Of a DNA stretch of 64,000 bases, positions 54,401 through 62,654 are shown one piece after another. Position numbers and translations under genes: made by a program. Each line of letters begins with the position of its first letter. Position 1 is the first letter of the stretch. The stretch comes from Nonlabens spongiae (lineage in GTDB: Bacteria; Bacteroidota; Bacteroidia; Flavobacteriales; Flavobacteriaceae): the NCBI RefSeq assembly GCF_002117125.1, contig NZ_CP019344.1, positions 868,001 to 932,000 of the forward strand, given 5' to 3'. The notes under the pieces were generated by a model, which was not told where the DNA came from, searched no databases, and saw nothing but the letters and a program-made list of their open reading frames with translations.

Positions 54401-55543
54401 ATGTTGCGCCTTTCCCATTTCGTCATAAACAGACTATTCTCAATCGCGGTTGTTATCATTACTTCAATGATGGTAATAAGCTGCAATCATCAAAATAGAG
54501 AAATGCAAAACGATACAGTTTCCAGCGATCAACAACTATTCTACGTGGGTACTTATACCGGTGGAGAAAGTAAGGGCATTTATAAATATGCATTGAACGA
54601 AAAGGGTGAACTGGAAAACTTGGGCATCGTTGCTGAAACCATTAATCCCTCTTATCTCGCTCTTTCCAAAGACGGAAAATCTTTAGTAGCAGTCAATGAA
54701 AAGGATCTTGGCACGATTACGGCTTTCAAAATCCAAGGCGATAGTTTAATACATCAAGATCAAGTATCTAGTGGTGGTATTCATCCCTGTTTCGTGACCA
54801 TAAATGAAAGAAATGAAATCTTAGTCGCCAATTACTCCAGCGGCACAGTAAGTTTGTTGACACTTGAAGAGAATGGATCGCTTTCTGATCTGAAATTTAT
54901 CGAGCAACATACGGGTAAAGGCACCACCGACCGGCAACAAGGTCCTCACGCACACTCTGCTTACTTTTTACCAGACTCAAAGCAGCAAGTCGTTACAGTA
55001 GATCTAGGAACAGATGAGCTCTGGTTTTCAGAGCTTCAAAACGACAAAATGATCATTACAGACACCCTTGCTATGGGTCCCGGCGCTGGACCACGCCATC
55101 TTGCCTTTCACGCAACAAAACCAATTATTTACGTACTCAACGAACTGAACAATACGATTTCATTAGTTAAAAAGAACAAAGATACTTATGAACTAGGTCA
55201 AAGTTACTCAACCTTGCCAGAAGGCTTCAACGGGTTCAGCAAAGCCGCTGACATCCACCTCTCGCCAGATGGTAAATTTCTCTACGCTTCAAATCGCGGT
55301 CGTAATAGCATCGTGATCTATCGTGTTTTAGACAATGGAAGTTTAAAACAAATCGGTTTTGAATCTACTCGAGGTCAGGATCCACGTAATTTTTCATTAT
55401 CACCAGATGGTAATTTTGTTTTAGTAGCAAATCAGAACAGCAACAATATCGTATGTTTTCAACGTGATTCATCAACTGGAAAACTCAGTTTTTTGAACGA
55501 TGTCGAAGCACCAGAGCCAGTTTGTATTTTGTTTGAAAATTAA
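54401..55543 (+). CDS. Lactonase-family lipoprotein (7-bladed beta-propeller, YbhE type)
   Basis: 380 aa. Lipobox ISC with Cys28. Propeller repeats with GTYTGGESKGIYKY at the start and DGKFLYASNRGRNSIVIY and DPRNFSLSPDGNFVLVANQ late, as in 6-phosphogluconolactonase of the Pgl/YbhE type. The lipoprotein signal places it outside the cytoplasm, so cytosolic pentose-phosphate 6-phosphogluconolactonase is an unlikely role here; a sugar lactone in the periplasm is possible. It converges with galT. Confidence 0.85.
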   Translation: MLRLSHFVINRLFSIAVVIITSMMVISCNHQNREMQNDTVSSDQQLFYVGTYTGGESKGIYKYALNEKGELENLGIVAETINPSYLALSKDGKSLVAVNEKDLGTITAFKIQGDSLIHQDQVSSGGIHPCFVTINERNEILVANYSSGTVSLLTLEENGSLSDLKFIEQHTGKGTTDRQQGPHAHSAYFLPDSKQQVVTVDLGTDELWFSELQNDKMIITDTLAMGPGAGPRHLAFHATKPIIYVLNELNNTISLVKKNKDTYELGQSYSTLPEGFNGFSKAADIHLSPDGKFLYASNRGRNSIVIYRVLDNGSLKQIGFESTRGQDPRNFSLSPDGNFVLVANQNSNNIVCFQRDSSTGKLSFLNDVEAPEPVCILFEN

Positions 55544-55573
55544 ATTTTATTGGATTTTTCTATCGATAACATC

Positions 55574-56593
55574 TTAAAATAAATCTCTCAAAATCTCAGC
55601 AGCAGACTCTGCAGTTATATCACGCTGGGGACTCGCAAACATTTCATAGCCCACCATAAACTTTTTAACGGTAGCACTGCGCAACAGCGGTGGATAAAAA
55701 CTCATGTGCCAGTGCCAGTGTGAGTGATCCTTCCCATCAGTTGGGGCTTGATGAATACCACTGGAATAGGGAAAAGAACAGTCAAAGAGCTTGTCGTAAG
55801 CTTTAGTTAGCCTAGAAATTGCATCGGCAAATAGCGAAGTTTCAGCAGTGGGGATTTCAAGAATATTGGTTTGATGAGTCTTAGGAACTATCATCGCCTC
55901 ATATGGCCAAACTGCCCAGAAAGGAATCAATACGATAAACGCCTCATTTTCATAAATAATACGATCATTGTACGCCTGTTCTTGCTCTAGGTATTCGCCT
56001 AGCATTGATTTTTTATGTTTTTCAAAATAAGAGCGCTGGCTGCGGTCTTTTTTCACCACCTCGTTAGGTAAGGAGGACTGGCTCCATATCTGACCATGAG
56101 GGTGTGGATTGCTACATCCCATTACCTCTCCCTTATTCTCAAATATCTGGACGTAGTTAATGTGATCTTGATTACCGAGATCTCTGTATTCTCTTTGCCA
56201 CATCTTCACGACTTTATCTATCCCGTCTATAGACATGTCTGCAAGACTTTTAGAGTGGTCTGGACTGAAACAAATTACCTTACAAATCCCTGATTCTGTT
56301 TCAGCACGCAGGAGTCCATCTTCAAACTTTTGTTCTTCGACCTGGGATTTTAAAGCCGCAAAATCATTTTCAAAAAAAAAGACATCCTCATAGTCTGGAT
56401 TAACATCGCCACTGGCACGTTCATTTCCAGGACATAAGTAGCAGGCAGGATCATAACTAGGGCGGTCCATCGCAGGTAATGACTCTTGTTTACCCTGCCA
56501 CGGCCTTTTGGTTCTATGGGGTGAAACGAGAACCCACTCTCTCGTAAGAATATTGAAACGTTTGTGGGACTGATCTGTTAAAAATTTTTCCAT
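55574..56593 (-). CDS. galT: Galactose-1-phosphate uridylyltransferase
   Basis: Leloir pathway: exchanges UMP between UDP-glucose and galactose-1-phosphate. 339 aa. Nucleophile His166 in NPHPHGQIW; zinc cysteines at CYLC (51, 54). The late segment HWHMSFYPPLLRS carries metal-binding His residues. Last gene of the leftward galactose operon, 4 bp after galK. Confidence 0.96.
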   Translation of the reverse strand: MEKFLTDQSHKRFNILTREWVLVSPHRTKRPWQGKQESLPAMDRPSYDPACYLCPGNERASGDVNPDYEDVFFFENDFAALKSQVEEQKFEDGLLRAETESGICKVICFSPDHSKSLADMSIDGIDKVVKMWQREYRDLGNQDHINYVQIFENKGEVMGCSNPHPHGQIWSQSSLPNEVVKKDRSQRSYFEKHKKSMLGEYLEQEQAYNDRIIYENEAFIVLIPFWAVWPYEAMIVPKTHQTNILEIPTAETSLFADAISRLTKAYDKLFDCSFPYSSGIHQAPTDGKDHSHWHWHMSFYPPLLRSATVKKFMVGYEMFASPQRDITAESAAEILRDLF

Positions 56594-56597
56594 GTCT

Positions 56598-57749
56598 TTA
56601 TGCTATGACTCTTGTGCCTTCACTCAAGGCTACTTTATAAATGCTGCAATCTTTGTGGTATTTTGTTTTGAACGCTTTCGCGAAAGCGTACTCAAACTCG
56701 TCACATTCTGACTTCCTCACGATGTTGATAGTGCACCCTCCGAAACCTCCACCCATCATCCTAGATCCCAAGACGTAAGGCTTTTGTTTAGCGAGATCTA
56801 CTAAAAAGTCAAGCTCTTCACAACTAACCTCATACAGGTTGCTCAAACCTTCATGGGACTCATACAATAATTCACCTACCCTATCCAAATCGTTGTTCTC
56901 CAAGGCAGACTTAAAATTCAGTACGCGCTCGTTTTCTTGAAGGACAAATAAACCCTTCACATAGTCTTGATAAGCTACTTGAGGTTTAATTTGCTCTAAA
57001 TCTACCAGGGTAGCCTCTCTTAGAGATTCCTTGCCCAGCTTAACGCATATTTCTTGACAGCTCTGAAATCGATCGTTATAAGCGCTTTCTGCAAGATCAT
57101 GCTTCACATTTGAGTTGACCAAAACAATCTCATAGTCAACCAGAGGTATGGGCACCTCTAATGATTCTAATGTCTTACAATCTAAAAACAAGGCGTGGTC
57201 CTTCTTACCAAACATGCTCGCAAACTGATCCATAATGCCGCATTGCACTCCCACGTAGTTGTGTTCTGCCCGTTGAGAGATGCGTATGAGTTGTTCTTTA
57301 TTGAGGTCAAGATCATAGAGCTCGTTCAGAGCAAATCCCAAACTGTTTTCCAATGCTGCAGATGAGGATAAGCCCGCACCTACGGGAATATTTCCCTTAA
57401 AAACGCAGTTAAAGGCTGGTATCGTGTGACCCATTTTAGTAATCTCGGCGACTACGCCTTTGATGTAACTTTTCCAGGACAAGCTTTCGCCTTGAGCGAA
57501 ATTATCCATATCCATCAACATCTCATCTTCCATATCAAGAGACAGGATTCTGGAATGGGGTTGCTCACTTTTTTCAATAGCTAGAGCGATTCCTTTATCT
57601 ATTGCAGCAGGGAACACAAACCCGTTATTATAATCAGTATGTTCACCGATCAAATTGATGCGACCAGGCGAAAAGACCATCAAGCCTTTTTGATCAAATT
57701 CTTGCAGAAATTTTTCTTGAACAGTTACAATTAACTCAGAGTTTTTCAT
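56598..57749 (-). CDS. galK: Galactokinase
   Basis: Phosphorylates galactose at C1. 383 aa. Sugar-binding GRINLIGEHTDY at 29-40, GHMP-kinase ATP loop PVGAGLSSSAALE near 127-139 and the C-terminal GSRMMGGGFGGCTIN. Overlaps the symporter gene by 4 bp. The palindrome at 56673-56688 is read as YAFAKAF near the C-terminus, in a region variable in the family. Confidence 0.97.
   Translation of the reverse strand: MKNSELIVTVQEKFLQEFDQKGLMVFSPGRINLIGEHTDYNNGFVFPAAIDKGIALAIEKSEQPHSRILSLDMEDEMLMDMDNFAQGESLSWKSYIKGVVAEITKMGHTIPAFNCVFKGNIPVGAGLSSSAALENSLGFALNELYDLDLNKEQLIRISQRAEHNYVGVQCGIMDQFASMFGKKDHALFLDCKTLESLEVPIPLVDYEIVLVNSNVKHDLAESAYNDRFQSCQEICVKLGKESLREATLVDLEQIKPQVAYQDYVKGLFVLQENERVLNFKSALENNDLDRVGELLYESHEGLSNLYEVSCEELDFLVDLAKQKPYVLGSRMMGGGFGGCTINIVRKSECDEFEYAFAKAFKTKYHKDCSIYKVALSEGTRVIA
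56673..56688. repeat. Dispersed 16-bp palindrome, copy in galK
   Basis: Perfect CGCTTTCGCGAAAGCG, read on the minus strand as AFAKA. Confidence 0.98.
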
Positions 57750-59392
57750 GCGAAATAAATATAAATTCCTACTACGACTAAGGTTATGGCGATACTAGCC
57801 GAATATAAATACCTGTAAGGAGTGATGTCCACTTGTTTAGTATGGGTGATTTCATAAGGGACAGGCTGCGGCTTGAATTTCCCTATAAGCAACATGATTG
57901 CTATATTCAATAAGAAGAGGATCGCCATGATATCCAAGAAATGCGGATATGCCTGAGCTTCAATGAGTGCAAGATCTGCAGCTGCAGTAATATTTTGTGC
58001 CTGGGCTTGATCTAGAGCGCTTTCTACAAAATAAGGTTGCAAGACAAACTGACTGAAAATATACATGATACAACCGCTGAGTAAGCCAATCTTTGCAGCT
58101 ATTGCTGGAACTCTCTTAGTAAAGTATCCTACCACTATAATGGAAAGAATAGGAATACTGTAAATACCATTTACCTCTTGCAGGTAATCATAGAGGCTAC
58201 CAGCGTCTTCAATAAATGGTGCAATAATCATTGCAAAAATGGCCAGTAAAATCCCGAAAAGCTTTCCATACTTCACCACAGATTGATCATCAGCCTTCTT
58301 ATTAATGTGTTGTTTATAAATATCCATCCCAAATAGGGTTACAGAACTATTCAAAACACTATTGAAGGAACTGAGAATAGCTCCAAATAAGACCGCTGCA
58401 AAAAAACCAACCCAAGCACCAGGAAGTACTTTCTTTACCAGTGCTGGATAAGCGTCATCTGCATTTTCCAGACCACCATCAAATACATGAAAGGCTATAA
58501 GTCCAGGCAGTACAACGATGATAGGCCCCAAAATCTTAATGAAAGACGCCAGTAACAAACCTTTTTGGCCCTCTTTCAAATCTTTTGCTCCCAGTGCACG
58601 CTGAATGATCTGCTGATTAGTTCCCCAATAAAAAAGCTGCACCAGCATCATTCCCGTAAAAATGGTATAGAATGGTACCGGATCAGTCAACTTACCAGCT
58701 GATTTGAATTTCTCTGGATGTTCTGTTGTGAGTATATCCAAGCCTTCTAGAATATTTCCATCACCTATCAAAAGCAGTCCGAAAACGGGTATCAACAATC
58801 CACCTAGCAATAAACCTACGGCATTTATGGAATCAGAGACTGCCACAGCCTTTAGCCCGCCGAAGATGGCATAAACCGAACCGATCACACCTATTCCCCA
58901 TATGCACAATTTAAGTGCCGTTGATTTAGATACACCTAGCAGCTCAGGAATATCAAACATACCACTCAGAGCCAGTGATCCAGAATACAAAATAATAGGT
59001 AATAGCACCACGGCATAGCCTGTGAGAAAAAGTCCAGAGGTTATAGTCTTAGTAGTGGTGTCAAATCGATCTTTTAAAAATTGTGGTACTGTCGTAATTC
59101 CACCTTTGAGATATCTGGGTAATAAATAAATTGCTGTTACAATCATAGCAATGGCTGCTAGAGTTTCCCAAACCATTACCGAGAGACCACTTTCATAAGC
59201 CGAGCCATTGAGTCCCACAATTTGTTCTGTGGATAGGTTAGTGAGGAGAAGAGATCCCGCGATGACTCCTGCTGTGAGAGATCGACCTCCTAAAAAGTAA
59301 CCTTCAAGTGTAGACTCTTTTGACGATCTGGTTTTCAGGTAAGAAATTAATGCGACCAAGCCTGTAAATGCTAAGAATGCTATGATTTGCAT
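57746..59392 (-). CDS. Sodium/solute symporter (SSS family, SglT-like)
   Basis: 548 aa with about 14 transmembrane helices. SLC5-type motifs: GYFLGGRSLTAGVIAGSLLLTNLSTEQIVG at the N-terminus, IWGIGVIGSVYAIFGGLKAVAVSD, and FYWGTNQQIIQRALGAKDLKEGQKG. The operon context (galM, galK, galT) makes galactose the likely substrate, taken up with Na+ as expected in a marine bacterium. Nested between galM (14-bp gap) and galK (overlap). Confidence 0.9.
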   Translation of the reverse strand: MQIIAFLAFTGLVALISYLKTRSSKESTLEGYFLGGRSLTAGVIAGSLLLTNLSTEQIVGLNGSAYESGLSVMVWETLAAIAMIVTAIYLLPRYLKGGITTVPQFLKDRFDTTTKTITSGLFLTGYAVVLLPIILYSGSLALSGMFDIPELLGVSKSTALKLCIWGIGVIGSVYAIFGGLKAVAVSDSINAVGLLLGGLLIPVFGLLLIGDGNILEGLDILTTEHPEKFKSAGKLTDPVPFYTIFTGMMLVQLFYWGTNQQIIQRALGAKDLKEGQKGLLLASFIKILGPIIVVLPGLIAFHVFDGGLENADDAYPALVKKVLPGAWVGFFAAVLFGAILSSFNSVLNSSVTLFGMDIYKQHINKKADDQSVVKYGKLFGILLAIFAMIIAPFIEDAGSLYDYLQEVNGIYSIPILSIIVVGYFTKRVPAIAAKIGLLSGCIMYIFSQFVLQPYFVESALDQAQAQNITAAADLALIEAQAYPHFLDIMAILFLLNIAIMLLIGKFKPQPVPYEITHTKQVDITPYRYLYSASIAITLVVVGIYIYFA

Positions 59393-59406
59393 AGGAAATA
59401 ATTTGA

Positions 59407-60321
59407 TTAAAGATTTGATTCAGGCGTTACATCATAAATTCGTAAATCCCACTGTAATGAATAATTGGAACCGGGTTCAATAAATTGTAGACCTATTTTA
59501 TTATTGAAGCTATTTGATACTCCTGTCATAGGCTCAATAGCAATATGCTTTGAATTTTTAGGTAGATACACCTGCATATAATTCTCGGTTTCACTGGAAC
59601 GCATATGCAAACTGTACCGACTTGTTTTGAGTTGAACCATTTTAGCATCAACCTTGAACGCATCATCCAGCTCAGCATCCTTGAGATTGATGGCACTATT
59701 ATTCTTGAAATCTTTAGAGCCTACTACAATACCTTTATAATCAGTTTTATAGGTATTTAATCCATTAATCGTCAAGCTAGATGAATCTGGAGCGGGCAGA
59801 GCGAAATAAGGATGCCAGCCTAAGGTAAACGGCATGCTTTGCTTACCTCTATTACTGATTTGCACATGAAGTTTTACGCCATCAGAATCTAAAGAATATA
59901 CAAGATTAAGGTCAAATGGAAACGGGTATCCTTCCATCCTACCAGCTGAATGATGTGTTATCGTCACTCGCGCCTGTGATTCATCTCTGTACTGTTCTAT
60001 TAATTTGAAAGTTTTATCTGCAAGTAAGCCATGTATGGCATTTTCGCCTGTTTTTTCATTGCACGACAACTGGTATAAAGTACCATCGTGAGTGTACCTA
60101 CCTCGCTGTAAACGATTGACAAAGGGAAATAACACAGCACCAGCAAAACTAATTGGATAGACAGGATTTTTAATATCTGAAATGATCTCAACACCCTGAA
60201 CAATGAGAGACTTTGTTCTACCTCCGTGATTCAGATCAAGAACCAGATAAGTAGCTCTCTCATCATTGTAAAGAACTACTTCATTTAACCCTTTAGTTAT
60301 GTTGTACTTGATTTTGAACAT
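59407..60321 (-). CDS. Aldose 1-epimerase, GalM-like
   Basis: 304 aa. Beta-sandwich mutarotase superfamily: FAGAVLFPFVNRLQRGRY with substrate-binding Asn-Arg, ENAIHGLLADKTF carrying a His, FTLGWHPYF and the late HIAIEPMTG with a likely catalytic Glu. Converts beta- to alpha-galactose for GalK. Shorter than classical GalM and cytosolic. The start directly follows the GntR stop (no gap), so the two are co-transcribed. Confidence 0.88.
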   Translation of the reverse strand: MFKIKYNITKGLNEVVLYNDERATYLVLDLNHGGRTKSLIVQGVEIISDIKNPVYPISFAGAVLFPFVNRLQRGRYTHDGTLYQLSCNEKTGENAIHGLLADKTFKLIEQYRDESQARVTITHHSAGRMEGYPFPFDLNLVYSLDSDGVKLHVQISNRGKQSMPFTLGWHPYFALPAPDSSSLTINGLNTYKTDYKGIVVGSKDFKNNSAINLKDAELDDAFKVDAKMVQLKTSRYSLHMRSSETENYMQVYLPKNSKHIAIEPMTGVSNSFNNKIGLQFIEPGSNYSLQWDLRIYDVTPESNL

Positions 60322-61320
60322 CTATAATGATTCTCTTAAAAGTATACGGTTAGTATTCTCAATGCTCCCTTTCTCAGAATTAAGGACCATTTTTGCCATA
60401 CGGTATCCCATTTCTTTAAAATTTGTGGAGATCGTGGTTATGCCTCCCTCCACAACTTCCTTGAGCATGGAATCATTATAGGCGATAATTCCTACGCTCT
60501 TACCTATCTCTAGATCTGTAGCTTTAATTTTTTGGATCAATTCAATCAAACTCCGGTCGTCCAAGACAAAGTAGACCTTACCTTCTTGAACGTCCCACTG
60601 ATCTTTGAAGTTAATTTGTCGACCTCGTATTCTGGATTGCGTGATAAAATCATGAAACCCTTTAAAAATTCCTTCCGGTTGATATGATTTAGGCTTAATG
60701 AGAATAAGTTCATTATAAACCGATACATTTTGCAACAACTGACCTAATCCATCAAGTACATTTTTATAAAAATTTTGAAACACCCCAGAGTAGTTACTCA
60801 GATCTTGATGGGATTGATCTAGTAAATAGACCTCATCTTGTGGGAGTTTTTTCAATATCTGGTCTATTTCAGGCAGACCTGCTGGCATGATCACGTAGTG
60901 GTGATAATTATCTAAGTTATCATTAATGTGTTTGTGGAATACTGTAGTATTAAAATGGTGGAAGAAAATGTCTACCTGAACTTCTTCACCTAGCGATTCA
61001 ATAAATGCATTATAAAGATCCTCTTTGAAGATATTTAACTCGTCAAACAATAAGAAAATCTTTTTGGTAACAGTAATATCCTCTTTATTTATGTAATAAC
61101 CCTTTCCCGCTTTTGAAGCAATCACTCCACGCTTTTTCAGTTCGGCAAAAGCTACTAAAACAGTATCTCTGGAAAGGGAGAACTTACCACTTATACTGTT
61201 GATAGACGGCAATTTATCTCCCTTCTTCAACTGACCCTGTAGTAGCGCCTGCTCAACAGATTGGATAATTTGTTTGTACTTAGGAACCCCTATATTAGAA
61301 TCGACATTTATAATTCCCAT
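60322..61320 (-). CDS. GntR-family regulator with periplasmic-binding-like sensor domain
   Basis: 332 aa. N-terminal winged helix (about 10-75: KYKQIIQSVEQALLQGQLKKGDKLPS, then LSRDTVLVAFAELKKRGVI). The C-terminal domain (80-330) is LacI-like and would bind a sugar. It is the first gene of the galactose operon and divergent from the galactanase genes, so it likely controls both directions. Its own promoter carries tandem ACTGGTAGGT repeats. Confidence 0.9.
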   Translation of the reverse strand: MGIINVDSNIGVPKYKQIIQSVEQALLQGQLKKGDKLPSINSISGKFSLSRDTVLVAFAELKKRGVIASKAGKGYYINKEDITVTKKIFLLFDELNIFKEDLYNAFIESLGEEVQVDIFFHHFNTTVFHKHINDNLDNYHHYVIMPAGLPEIDQILKKLPQDEVYLLDQSHQDLSNYSGVFQNFYKNVLDGLGQLLQNVSVYNELILIKPKSYQPEGIFKGFHDFITQSRIRGRQINFKDQWDVQEGKVYFVLDDRSLIELIQKIKATDLEIGKSVGIIAYNDSMLKEVVEGGITTISTNFKEMGYRMAKMVLNSEKGSIENTNRILLRESL

Positions 61321-61324
61321 GCCA

Positions 61325-61332
61325 CAAACATA
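61325..61332 (-). promoter_or_regulatory. -7 promoter element TATGTTTG for the gal operon
   Basis: Minus-strand TATGTTTG matches TAnnTTTG and ends 5 nt before the GntR start codon, giving an apparently leaderless or near-leaderless transcript. Confidence 0.6.
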
Positions 61333-61339
61333 TAAAAAA

Positions 61340-61359
61340 ACTGGTAGGTACTGGTAGGT
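61340..61359. promoter_or_regulatory. Tandem operator candidate, two ACTGGTAGGT units
   Basis: Two exact 10-bp direct repeats, 61340-61349 and 61350-61359. They lie 8 bp upstream of the gal-operon -7 element, over the -33 region, and 144 bp from the divergent galactanase start. One turn of helix apart, as expected for a dimeric GntR protein. Best guess: autoregulatory operator for the adjacent GntR gene. Confidence 0.6.
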
Positions 61360-61473
61360 TTTTTTAAAGTAAATTTTTAGTTTTGACTCATTAACTAGTA
61401 ATTATGATAACTTCAACGAACTTTACTCGCAAACGATTAAGTAACTTCATACCAATGGATATTATACAAATCT

Positions 61474-61489
61474 CGCTTTCGCGAAAGCG
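61474..61489. repeat. Dispersed 16-bp palindrome, intergenic copy upstream of the GH53 gene
   Basis: Perfect CGCTTTCGCGAAAGCG, 14 bp before the ATG of the galactanase gene, where a ribosome would need to load if transcribed through. It could form a hairpin near the start. Confidence 0.98.
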
Positions 61490-61502
61490 TAAATACACTA
61501 CT

Positions 61503-62654
61503 ATGCTCAAATTCATATTTGCAATGACACTACTCGCAGCAAGTTCTTGCTCAGACGAGAATACAACTGTCTCTGAAAACGATGACGATGGAAATGTGGG
61601 AAGCGTTCCAGAACCAGTTTCTTTCTATTATGGTGCAGACCTATCCTATGTAAATGAGATGGAAGATTGTGGCGCCATCTATTCTAACCGCGATGGAATT
61701 GTTCAAGATCCCTATTCCATTTTTGCAGAGGAGGGTGCAAACATCGTGCGACTGCGATTGTGGCACAACCCTACATGGACTAACTACTCTAACCTGCAAG
61801 ACGTAAAAAGATCCATACAGCGCGCAAAGGATGAGGGCATGCAGGTGCTGCTCGATTTTCACTATTCAGACACCTGGACTGATCCTGCAAAACAGCAAAT
61901 CCCTGCTGCCTGGATCGCCTCAATCGATGATACTCCGGCACTCGGCAATTTACTTTACGACTACACTTATGACACCCTCACAGAGCTTGCGAGTGAAAAC
62001 CTCCTTCCCAATATCGTTCAAGTAGGTAATGAGATCAATCCCATGATTCTGCAAGATGGGGATCTGGTCTGGCCTATTGACTGGACGCGTAATGCCGCTT
62101 TGATTAACAAAGGCATACTAGCCGTGCGCAATGTCGCACAAGAACAAAACAAGGAGATTGAGGTCATGCTGCACATTGCCCAGCCTGAAAATGGTTTGTG
62201 GTGGTTTGATCAGGCTACAGATGCTGGAGTGACGGACTATGACTGGATAGGTTTGTCATATTATCCTATATGGTCAGAATATGATTTGAACCAAGTTCAA
62301 GCACCGCTTACCTCGCTCATTAATGATTACAATAAAAAATTAATGATCGTTGAAACTGCCTATCCGTTTACCATGAATAATGCAGATGCAGCAAACAATA
62401 TTTTGGGCCAAGATGCACTGACCGGTGGTTTCCCTGCATCGCCTCAAGGGCAACTTGATTATTTGAATCGTTTGCAGGAAGTGATTGAAAATGCTGGTGG
62501 TCAAGGACTCATATACTGGGAGCCTGCATGGGTGTCTACGGGATGTTCCACACTCTGGGCTACAGGCTCGCACTGGGATAACGCCACCCTCTTTGATCAA
62601 AACAACCGGGCAACGATAGGTATGACTTTTTACAACGCTACCCTTAATGATTAG
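61503..62654 (+). CDS. GH53 arabinogalactan endo-beta-1,4-galactanase, lipoprotein
   Basis: 383 aa from ATG 61503: signal MLKFIFAMTLLAASSC with lipobox Cys16. An upstream in-frame ATG at 61404 would bury the signal, so it is rejected. GH53 features: NIVRLRLWHNP, VLLDFHYSDTWTDPAKQ, acid/base Glu in VGNEINP and nucleophile Glu in IVETAYP. Cuts beta-1,4-galactan of pectin; as a lipoprotein it is probably on the cell surface or in the periplasm. Its end overlaps the GH2 gene by 8 bp. Confidence 0.93.
   Translation: MLKFIFAMTLLAASSCSDENTTVSENDDDGNVGSVPEPVSFYYGADLSYVNEMEDCGAIYSNRDGIVQDPYSIFAEEGANIVRLRLWHNPTWTNYSNLQDVKRSIQRAKDEGMQVLLDFHYSDTWTDPAKQQIPAAWIASIDDTPALGNLLYDYTYDTLTELASENLLPNIVQVGNEINPMILQDGDLVWPIDWTRNAALINKGILAVRNVAQEQNKEIEVMLHIAQPENGLWWFDQATDAGVTDYDWIGLSYYPIWSEYDLNQVQAPLTSLINDYNKKLMIVETAYPFTMNNADAANNILGQDALTGGFPASPQGQLDYLNRLQEVIENAGGQGLIYWEPAWVSTGCSTLWATGSHWDNATLFDQNNRATIGMTFYNATLND

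Noticed and set aside
54401..55543. Lactonase as cytosolic 6-phosphogluconolactonase of the pentose-phosphate pathway
   Set aside because: The lipoprotein signal puts it outside the cytoplasm.
61404..61502. Upstream start for the GH53 gene
   Set aside because: It would place 33 basic residues before a clear lipoprotein signal and translate the palindrome as LSRKR, unlike any other copy.
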